The position numbers were made by a program, and so were the translations under genes. Shown piece after piece: positions 1 to 4,935 of a DNA stretch of 6,579 nucleotides. This DNA is from Thermoleophilia bacterium (GTDB taxonomy: Bacteria > Actinomycetota > Thermoleophilia > Gaiellales > SKUG01): NCBI GenBank assembly GCA_020438525.1, contig JAGQUL010000048.1, positions 1-6,579 on the forward strand, in the 5' to 3' direction. The stretch's first letter is position 1. Each line of letters starts with the position of its first letter. The notes under the pieces are model-generated. The model had not been told where the DNA came from, did no database searches, and was given only the letters and a program-made list of their open reading frames with translations.

Positions 1-25
1 GGGGGGGGCCGCCCACTAGCCCCCC
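1..25. other. G8/C6 inverted tract at the window edge
   Basis: Eight G at 1-8 can pair with six C at 20-25 around an 11-14 base loop, giving a very stable G/C hairpin on either strand. Read on the minus strand it lies at the far end of the riboswitch transcript and could act as a terminator stem or as part of a larger fold. It has no visible T-tract because the window ends here. A homopolymer at an edge could also be an assembly artefact. Confidence 0.25.
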
Positions 26-40
26 GCCCGTATATGTGGA

Positions 41-205
41 ACCGGTATGGGCAGCCGGTGGTCTTGCGCTGGCACCTCACGGTGGGGGGGAGGGCGAATC
101 GGTGCCTGCGCCGTGGCGGAGCCCGCAGAACGCGGGGCCGCCATCGTCTCTAGATGGCGCAGGTCCCGACAGCCAACCCCCGGCAAGACTGTACTGCCGT
201 CGGTT
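41..205 (-). ncRNA. Structured RNA region downstream of the riboswitch (unidentified)
   Basis: On the minus strand this stretch holds nested and competing inverted repeats and no convincing protein. The hairpins seen are these. Bases 202-205 plus 195-199 pair with 175-178 plus 181-185 (AACC and CGGCA arms, 9-base loop). Perfect 8-base arms at 156-163 and 105-112 (CCTGCGCC/GGCGCAGG) enclose a hairpin at 142-115 (GGCGG and CCCGC arms, loop GTTCT). Six-base arms lie at 101-106 and 71-76 (GGCACC/GGTGCC). ACCGG/CCGGT arms lie at 41-45 and 55-59. Alternative pairings compete: 199-203 with 166-170 (CCGAC/GTCGG), and a CGCCATC/GATGGCG stem that would break the 8-base helix. I do not recognise tmRNA, SRP RNA, RNase P, 6S RNA or a second known riboswitch. 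High GC favours chance pairing, so a functional RNA is inference. Confidence 0.35.
105..163 (-). repeat. Perfect 8-base inverted repeat enclosing a hairpin
   Basis: The arms are 105-112 and 156-163 (CCTGCGCC with GGCGCAGG), separated by 43 bases. Inside them sits a second hairpin, with outer arms 115-119/138-142 (GGCGG/CCGCC) and inner arms 122-126/132-136 (CCCGC/GCGGG) around a five-base loop. A three-base ATC/GAT stem next to it would complete a three-way junction. The stop codon of the 28-codon ORF lies within the domain. Confidence 0.5.
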
Positions 206-236
206 CGCATGTTGGTGAGTCACTAACGCGCCTCAT
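150..236 (-). CDS. 28-residue ORF directly behind the c-di-GMP riboswitch
   Basis: This short ORF is not recognised. It is noted because its start is unusually well marked. A canonical AAGGAG lies at 248-243 with a six-base gap to the ATG at 236-234, only 24 bases after the c-di-GMP aptamer ends. The ORF runs to TAG at 152-150. The product is polar, with three cysteines, one near residue 10 and two in the second half. It has no signal peptide, membrane segment or obvious domain. It could be a c-di-GMP-controlled micropeptide, a leader peptide whose translation alters the folds behind it, or the start of a longer gene broken by a frameshift or sequence error. Another frame is open from an ATG at 210 to 16, without a Shine-Dalgarno, and has no protein-like character. 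The start signal is clear; the function is unknown. Confidence 0.4.
   Translation of the reverse strand: MRRVSDSPTCEPTAVQSCRGLAVGTCAI
211..227. repeat. 17-bp near-perfect DNA palindrome
   Basis: The sequence GTTGGTGAGTCACTAAC has a perfect core (GTGA-G-TCAC) and matching GTT/AAC ends, with one G/T mismatch pair between. It lies inside the 28-codon ORF, just after its start codon. It could be a protein-binding dyad or a chance palindrome. As RNA it has almost no loop, so DNA binding is the likelier role if it has one. Confidence 0.25.
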
Positions 237-262
237 GGTCTGCTCCTTGTAGGGATCGGACC
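237..262 (-). promoter_or_regulatory. Expression platform: Shine-Dalgarno-hiding hairpin
   Basis: In one symmetric register, bases 262-253 pair with 237-246 at eight of ten positions: GGTC with GACC, a lone G-C, and TCC with GGA. The mismatches are C-A and A-G, and the loop has six bases. The paired GGA belongs to the AAGGAG at 248-243, so this hairpin would block ribosome binding. Its 5' arm (262-260) is also the 3' strand of aptamer helix P1 (264-260), so the two structures cannot coexist. Ligand binding, which stabilises P1, would therefore free the Shine-Dalgarno. A translational ON switch is the inference; the pairings are read from the sequence. Confidence 0.5.
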
Positions 263-349
263 ACTTCGGTAACCAGGCTGCCTCCCTGATCGGGGGAGGC
301 CCTTGGCTTTGCGTCCCGGCCTCGCGACCGGTTTGCCTTTATCGGTGAC
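260..349 (-). ncRNA. Cyclic di-GMP-I (GEMM-I) riboswitch aptamer
   Basis: This minus-strand RNA matches the class I c-di-GMP aptamer. P1 pairs 349-345 with 264-260 (GTCAC/GTGGT, two wobbles). The conserved GGCAAACC at 337-330 leads into a six-pair stem (331-326 with 321-316) closed by a GCGA tetraloop, the GNRA loop that docks into the other arm. The joining GGGACGCAAAGCC follows. The second arm has seven perfect pairs (300-294 with 286-280, GCCTCCC/GGGAGGC), above a short CCAAGG/CCTGG helix. GGTTACCG closes the core. By alignment to Vibrio Vc2, the ligand-contacting bases are G20 at 336, A47 at 309 and C92 at 269. G20, rather than A, points to c-di-GMP over cyclic AMP-GMP. It lies 24 bases upstream of a Shine-Dalgarno/ATG pair and diverges from pepA. 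Confidence 0.95.
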
Positions 350-355
350 TTGACC

Positions 356-361
356 AATGTA
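356..361 (-). promoter_or_regulatory. Candidate -10 box for the riboswitch transcript
   Basis: TACATT on the minus strand fits TAnnnT and agrees with TATAAT at four of six positions. A start site six or seven bases downstream falls at about 349, exactly where aptamer helix P1 begins, and that coincidence is the main support. I see no good -35 hexamer at a 16-18 base spacing. Confidence 0.45.
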
Positions 362-392
362 TCGGGCACGAAGGGCAAGTCCTTGAGAGCGA

Positions 393-412
393 GTTCGCAC
401 ATTCGCACGAAC
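393..412. promoter_or_regulatory. Candidate operator: inverted repeat built on a direct repeat
   Basis: GTTCG at 393-397 and CGAAC at 408-412 form an inverted repeat with a ten-base gap. The same 20 bases contain two copies of TTCGCAC (394-400 and 402-408) one base apart. The site lies between the divergent riboswitch and pepA promoters, about 44-63 bases upstream of the predicted riboswitch transcription start, where an activator could sit. The arms resemble half-sites of the GAAC...GTTC SOS box but in the opposite orientation, so I do not call it a LexA site. Confidence 0.3.
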
Positions 413-487
413 CCCAGCAACCATGCGGGTTTTGTGGCGACGACGACCACGTCACGAGCCGAAATCGCGAGCCTCGCCGCGCCGCGA

Positions 488-493
488 TAGGGT
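488..493 (+). promoter_or_regulatory. Candidate -10 box (TAGGGT) for leaderless pepA mRNA
   Basis: TAGGGT fits the TAnnnT pattern and ends six bases before the ATG at 500, placing transcription start at or next to that ATG. The first three bases (TAG, 488-490) are also an in-frame stop, so no earlier start is possible in this frame without crossing it. No Shine-Dalgarno or clear -35 is visible. Confidence 0.45.
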
Positions 494-499
494 CGCGGC

Positions 500-1996
500 A
501 TGGAACTGCACCTCACTGCTTCATACGCCGACGAGTCCAATGCCGACCTGCTTGCCGCGGTGGTCGACACCACCGAACAGGTCCCCGACGAGCTGCGCCA
601 GCTCGACGAGCACCTCGGCGGCGCGATCGCGCGCGAGCTCGCTCGCGGCGTGCTCACCACCAAGTCGGCTGGAGTGGTGACCGTGACCGGCGCCGCGACC
701 GGCCCGGGCCTCCTCGCGCTCGTCACGACCGGCCCGACCGACGACGGGGTCGCCGACGCGTGGCGCGTCGCCGGTGCGAAGGCCGCGAGCGCAGCGCGCG
801 CCGCGAAGGCTCGCACCGTCGCGCTGTCGGTTCCGTCCGACCCCGAGCAGGTCGATGCGTTCGTGACCGGCTTCGTGCTCGGGCAGTACCGGATCCACAA
901 GTACCGAACCCCGACGAGCGAGCACAGCGGCGACGACACGTCGGATCGCTACCGCGGGCCGGAGGCGCTCACCCTGCATGGCGACGTGGATGCGATCGGC
1001 GACGTTGCGCGACGCGCGCTGACGATCGCGATGGCGCAGAACTGGGCGCGCGACCTGGCGAACGCACCGGCCAACCGGCTGATGCCGATCGACCTGGCTG
1101 CGGAGGCCGAGGCGCTTGCCGCCAAGCACGTGCACCTGACCTACCACGACCTCGATCGGGTCGGCATCGAGTCGGCCGGGATGGGGATGTTCGCCGGCGT
1201 GGCGCAGGGCAGCGCCGACGAGCCGCGCCTGATCGTGCTCGAGTGGAACCCGCCGGAGTCGAGCGAGGCCGACGAGGAGCGGCTCGCGCTGGTCGGCAAG
1301 GCCGTGATGTTCGACACGGGCGGCATCTCGATCAAGCCGAGCGGCGGCATGGAAGACATGAAGCTCGACAAGTCCGGCGGCTGCGCGGTTCTCGGCGCGA
1401 TGCGTGCGATCGCCGAGACCAACGTGCCACGCCGCATCCTCGCGGTGGTCGGATCCACCACGAACATGCCCGACGGCAACGCCTACCGCCCCGGCGACGT
1501 GCTGACCGCGATGGACGGCACCACCGTGGAGATCATCTCCACCGATGCCGAGGGCCGGCTCGTGCTCGGCGACTGCATCACCTACGCGCGCGGTCGAGGC
1601 TGCAACGCGATCGTCGAGGCGTCGACGCTCACGGGCGCGATGGTGATCGCGCTCGGCCACCGCTACACCGGCGCGATCGGCAAGAAGGGACCGCTGCGCG
1701 ACGCGGTGATCGCGGCGGGCGAGGCGACCGGCGACCACGCCTGGGCGATGCCGATGCACGACGAGTACAAGGCGAACCTCAAGACCGCGTGCGCCGACCT
1801 GAAGAACTCGGGTGGGCGCGACGGCGGCGCGCTGAGCGCCGGCTCGTTCCTGGGCCACTTCGCCAAGGACACGCCGTTCGTGCACCTCGACGTGGCCGGC
1901 ACCGCGATGCTGCCCAAGCCGCGCATGTGGTTCGGCAGCAAGGGCGCCTCGGGCGCTGCGGTTCGGCTGATGGTGGAGCTCGCGGCGAGTCGCTGA
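500..1996 (+). CDS. pepA: Leucyl aminopeptidase, M17 family
   Basis: This is a cytosolic di-metal aminopeptidase that removes N-terminal residues, chiefly leucine, in peptide turnover; family members form hexamers. The 498-residue length is close to E. coli PepA. Residues 1 to about 160 are the variable N-terminal domain and the rest is the catalytic domain. The metal ligands fall at exact family spacing: K267, D272, D290, D349 and E351. The catalytic pair is K279 and R353. The signature reads STDAEGRLVLGD at 347-358, with Ser where Asn is usual. The D290 segment reads LDKSGG instead of the common DMxGA, a small divergence. The start is fixed by an in-frame TAG only 12 bases upstream. No Shine-Dalgarno is visible and a TAGGGT box lies six bases before the ATG, so the mRNA is probably leaderless. 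The gene diverges from the riboswitch. Confidence 0.96.
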   Translation: MELHLTASYADESNADLLAAVVDTTEQVPDELRQLDEHLGGAIARELARGVLTTKSAGVVTVTGAATGPGLLALVTTGPTDDGVADAWRVAGAKAASAARAAKARTVALSVPSDPEQVDAFVTGFVLGQYRIHKYRTPTSEHSGDDTSDRYRGPEALTLHGDVDAIGDVARRALTIAMAQNWARDLANAPANRLMPIDLAAEAEALAAKHVHLTYHDLDRVGIESAGMGMFAGVAQGSADEPRLIVLEWNPPESSEADEERLALVGKAVMFDTGGISIKPSGGMEDMKLDKSGGCAVLGAMRAIAETNVPRRILAVVGSTTNMPDGNAYRPGDVLTAMDGTTVEIISTDAEGRLVLGDCITYARGRGCNAIVEASTLTGAMVIALGHRYTGAIGKKGPLRDAVIAAGEATGDHAWAMPMHDEYKANLKTACADLKNSGGRDGGALSAGSFLGHFAKDTPFVHLDVAGTAMLPKPRMWFGSKGASGAAVRLMVELAASR

Positions 1997-2012
1997 GCAC
2001 GCTTCGCCGGCT

Positions 2013-2032
2013 CGCGTGCGCGCCCGCACGCG
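2013..2032 (+). terminator. Perfect 8-bp GC hairpin after pepA
   Basis: CGCGTGCG at 2013-2020 and CGCACGCG at 2025-2032 pair fully around a CGCC loop, starting 17 bases after the pepA stop. No T-run follows, so if it ends transcription it is not a classical intrinsic terminator. It could also merely stabilise the 3' end. It lies just upstream of the next gene's -10 candidate. Confidence 0.35.
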
Positions 2033-2041
2033 GCGCTGCGG

Positions 2042-2047
2042 TAGGCT
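2042..2047 (+). promoter_or_regulatory. Candidate -10 box (TAGGCT) for the acyl-CoA dehydrogenase gene
   Basis: TAGGCT fits TAnnnT and would start transcription near 2054, giving a leader of about 38 bases that contains AAAGGA (2078-2083), eight bases before the ATG at 2092. No convincing -35 is seen. The hairpin at 2013-2032 would separate this unit from pepA. Confidence 0.4.
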
Positions 2048-2091
2048 CGATCGGCCCGTTTTCGAGGAACCGATCGCAAAGGAATCGCCCC

Positions 2092-3273
<1,182 letters not shown>

Positions 3274-3338
3274 GCCCTGCAGGGGAGGCGACGACGGTTC
3301 CCGTGATCCGTCGCGGCGTCGTCGCTCGACAAGCAGGC

Positions 3339-3641
3339 ATGGACGTTCGGGGACATGCGATCCTGCCTCGCCGCGGGTCCGGCAATCCGTTGATCGACCC
3401 GCCCGAGTTGCGTGGCATGGCCGTGGGTGCACCGGTCGGCCTGGTCGGCGGCGGGATCGTCGGCTCGCTGCTCGCGGGCAACCACGCGATGGGCATGGGC
3501 CTGCAGGGCACCGCAGCCATGGATCGCGCGCTGCTGCAGGGCGGCGCGGCCGGTGCGATCGGCGGGCTGCTCGCCGGCGTGGCGGTGGGCTTCATGGTGG
3601 GTCACGTGCAGGACGAGGGCTGGACGATCCCCGGTACCTGA
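3339..3641 (+). CDS. Small glycine-zipper two-segment membrane protein
   Basis: This is a predicted 100-residue hypothetical protein. Two hydrophobic segments, about 28-47 and 65-90, carry strict glycine zippers: Gly at 30, 34, 38 and 42 in the first, and Gly at 68, 72, 76, 80, 84 and 88 in the second. Such GxxxG ladders let helices pack tightly in membranes, so an oligomeric membrane or envelope protein is likely. I cannot assign a named family. The N-terminal 26 residues are polar, Arg- and Pro-containing, with no clear signal peptide. The start is uncertain. AGGGGAGG at 3281-3288 lies 14 bases before an in-frame GTG at 3303, which would add 12 residues, while the ATG at 3339 has only AAGCAGG, one base away. 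The ATG at 3417 would still keep both segments. It follows the acyl-CoA dehydrogenase stop by 65 bases and may be cotranscribed. Confidence 0.7.
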   Translation: MDVRGHAILPRRGSGNPLIDPPELRGMAVGAPVGLVGGGIVGSLLAGNHAMGMGLQGTAAMDRALLQGGAAGAIGGLLAGVAVGFMVGHVQDEGWTIPGT

Positions 3642-3657
3642 AGGCGATCGCGCCCGG

Positions 3658-3663
3658 TATGCT
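3658..3663 (+). promoter_or_regulatory. Candidate -10 box (TATGCT) for leaderless cupin mRNA
   Basis: TATGCT fits TAnnnT and ends seven bases before the ATG at 3671, the spacing expected if transcription begins at that A. It also contains an in-frame ATG (3659), which would lie upstream of the predicted transcript start and so not be used. No Shine-Dalgarno precedes either ATG. Confidence 0.45.
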
Positions 3664-3670
3664 CCGGACC

Positions 3671-4282
3671 ATGTCGACCACCGCGCACCCCACAGTCGAT
3701 CCTGCCGTTCGCGACCGCCACGACCTCGGACCGTGCGAGAGCCGGATCGAGGGCGTCGTGATCCGCGCGCTCACGCGGCACGGCGACGAGCGCGGCGGCT
3801 TCACGGAGACGTACCGCAAGGAGTGGTTCGACGGCCCGGCGATGCTGCAGGGCAATCGCTCCGACTCCGCTGCGGGAACGATTCGTGGCCTGCACTTCCA
3901 TCGCAGGCAGGCCGACTACTGGCTGTGCCTCAAGGGCACGCTGCTCGCATGCCTGTTCGATGCGCGCCCGGGCAGCCCGACCGAGGGCGTCACGCAGGGC
4001 GTGGTGCTCACGGACGCGACGAACGCCGGGATCTACATTCCGCCGGGCGTGGCACATGGATTCGCGGCGCTCGAGGATGCGACGCTCACGTACCTCGTCG
4101 ATAACTACTACGACGGCGGCGACGAGTTCGGCGTGCGCTGGGACGACCCCGAGGTCGCGATGGACTGGGGCATCACCGATCCGATCCTCTCCGGTCGCGA
4201 CGCCAGCTGCGAGACGCTTGCCCAGCTGCGCGAGGCCGGATCGATGCCCGAGCCCTGGACGCCCGACGCTCGGACTACTTGA
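3671..4282 (+). CDS. RmlC-type cupin (dTDP-4-dehydrorhamnose 3,5-epimerase family)
   Basis: This is a 203-residue cupin of the nucleotide-sugar epimerase family, which inverts C3 and C5 of dTDP-4-keto-6-deoxyglucose in rhamnose synthesis. Family marks in order are D39-ERGGF at 39-44; GNRSDSAAGTIRGLH at 61-75, with R72 and the catalytic-type H75; FDARPGSPTEG at 96-106; the YIPPGVAHGF cupin strand at 122-131; and YY-D at 146-148 followed by VRWDDP at 155-160, with the catalytic-type Asp. It departs from RmlC just after H75: a RRQADYW segment (78-84) puts Trp where RmlC has its active-site Lys, and His77 replaces Gln. It may therefore be a related isomerase or epimerase, or act on another nucleotide sugar. 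No rmlA, rmlB or rmlD lies nearby. The ATG at 3671 is chosen over 3659 because of the overlapping -10 box. Its stop overlaps the convergent gene by eight bases. Confidence 0.85.
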   Translation: MSTTAHPTVDPAVRDRHDLGPCESRIEGVVIRALTRHGDERGGFTETYRKEWFDGPAMLQGNRSDSAAGTIRGLHFHRRQADYWLCLKGTLLACLFDARPGSPTEGVTQGVVLTDATNAGIYIPPGVAHGFAALEDATLTYLVDNYYDGGDEFGVRWDDPEVAMDWGITDPILSGRDASCETLAQLREAGSMPEPWTPDARTT

Positions 4283-4802
4283 CGCCGTTGGCGGCGAGGG
4301 TCGCGCCGAGACCGGTCATCTCCGGCATCTCGCCCTTCTCGCCGTCGGGCGAGCGAAGGCCCCAGCCGAGGCTCCAGCCCTGGGCGGTGTCCTTGCCGTC
4401 GATCGCGTCGGCGACGCGGTTGGCCAGGTCGACCGCGGTCGAGCCCTGCGAGCCGAGCGTGCTCGTGACGTTGCTCGTGAGGATCAGCATGGCGAAGCCG
4501 CCGATCGTGTGGAGCAGGCTCGTCGCCTGGTTGACGTACTTGACGTTCTTGGTCTTGTCCGTGAGCAGGCCGGTCGCGGTGGCGACCGTCTCGAAGGGAT
4601 GGATAGCGATCTTGTCGGCCGCAACCTGCTCCTGGTGCGTGGCTGCCTGGTAGCCGGCCGCGCTCGAGCGGATCAGGTCGCCGATCGCGCCCTGCACGCC
4701 ACCACCGGCGAGCGGCTGCTCGGTGGGCTTGTCCGGGCTTGCCGGGGCAGGGGTGCTGCCTGCAGCAGGCGATACGGGCGTGGTGGTCGACACGGTCAGC
4801 AT
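4275..4802 (-). CDS. Hypothetical protein, 175 residues
   Basis: I do not recognise this family. Residues 6-33 are a Ser/Thr/Pro/Ala-rich, probably disordered segment. A helical-looking region follows (about 35-92), then one hydrophobic stretch at about 95-110 (SLLHTIGGFAMLIL type) that could be a membrane or buried helix, then a helical part (121-136) and a Gly-rich, charged tail. There is no N-terminal signal peptide. The start at 4802 is chosen because GGGAG (4815-4811) lies eight bases upstream; an in-frame ATG at 4817 would add five residues. The gene lies downstream of ilvA on the same strand, 133 bases from its stop, and its TAG (4277-4275) overlaps the end of the convergent cupin gene. 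Codon use is GC-rich like its neighbours, which supports it as a real gene. A role in secretion or at the membrane is only a guess. Confidence 0.75.
   Translation of the reverse strand: MLTVSTTTPVSPAAGSTPAPASPDKPTEQPLAGGGVQGAIGDLIRSSAAGYQAATHQEQVAADKIAIHPFETVATATGLLTDKTKNVKYVNQATSLLHTIGGFAMLILTSNVTSTLGSQGSTAVDLANRVADAIDGKDTAQGWSLGWGLRSPDGEKGEMPEMTGLGATLAANGVK
4283..4296 (+). terminator. Short hairpin right after the cupin stop
   Basis: CGCCG-TTGG-CGGCG begins at the base after the plus-strand TGA (4280-4282). It has five GC-rich pairs and no T-run. It sits inside the last codons of the convergent gene, so the base pairing could simply reflect those codons. It is a weak terminator candidate for the cupin transcript. 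Confidence 0.25.
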
Positions 4803-4848
4803 TGGTTCGGCTCCCATTCGAAGGATTCGACAGGCATCGAACCATGCC
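4803..4848 (-). promoter_or_regulatory. Leader with two competing hairpins before the 175-residue ORF
   Basis: On the minus strand, GGCAT/ATGCC arms (4848-4844 and 4837-4833) form a five-pair hairpin with loop GGTTCG. The same segment (TGGTTCG, 4844-4838) is complementary to CGAACCA at 4809-4803, the seven bases directly before the ATG. The two pairings exclude each other, and the second would enclose the GGGAG Shine-Dalgarno in its loop. Two direct copies of ATTCGA (plus-strand 4816-4821 and 4825-4830) lie between. This could be a translational control element or a protein-binding dyad. No clear -10 box is seen. Confidence 0.4.
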
Positions 4849-4892
4849 GAGCCGCTGCACGTCAGTGCCGTGCGCCGAGGCTGGTCGGACGC

Positions 4893-4908
4893 GGCCGCGG
4901 CGGCGGCC
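4893..4908 (-). terminator. GC hairpin downstream of ilvA
   Basis: GGCCGC-CGCC-GCGGCC is a perfect six-pair stem 28 bases past the ilvA stop on the minus strand. No T-run follows. It is a possible 3' end of the meaB-ilvA transcript, but read-through into the 175-residue ORF cannot be excluded. Confidence 0.35.
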
Positions 4909-4935
4909 GGCCTGTCCCGCTGCAGCTCGTGGGGT

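Noticed and set aside
16..210. 64-codon minus-strand ORF below the riboswitch
   Set aside because: No Shine-Dalgarno, a Pro/Arg-rich translation and overlap with the hairpins; the 28-codon ORF has far better start signals.
36..218. 60-codon plus-strand ORF at the left end
   Set aside because: No ribosome site, no domain, and antisense to the structured RNA region; GC-rich chance ORF.
1..230. tmRNA, SRP RNA, RNase P RNA or a second riboswitch
   Set aside because: I looked for their conserved cores (tmRNA ends, SRP GGAAGG-type loop, RNase P GAGGAAAGTC, B12 box) on both strands and found none.
393..412. LexA/SOS box in the intergenic region
   Set aside because: The arms are in the reverse orientation and spacing compared with GAAC-N4-GTTC, so only a generic operator is proposed.
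223..939. 238-codon minus-strand frame across the riboswitch and the start of pepA
   Set aside because: Its Ser/Ala/Arg-rich translation runs antisense to pepA and straight through the aptamer, which is an RNA element and not coding.
760..2091. In-frame upstream extension of the acyl-CoA dehydrogenase through pepA
   Set aside because: The extension is an Arg-rich shadow of pepA. A Shine-Dalgarno and a start at 2092 give a normal-length enzyme.
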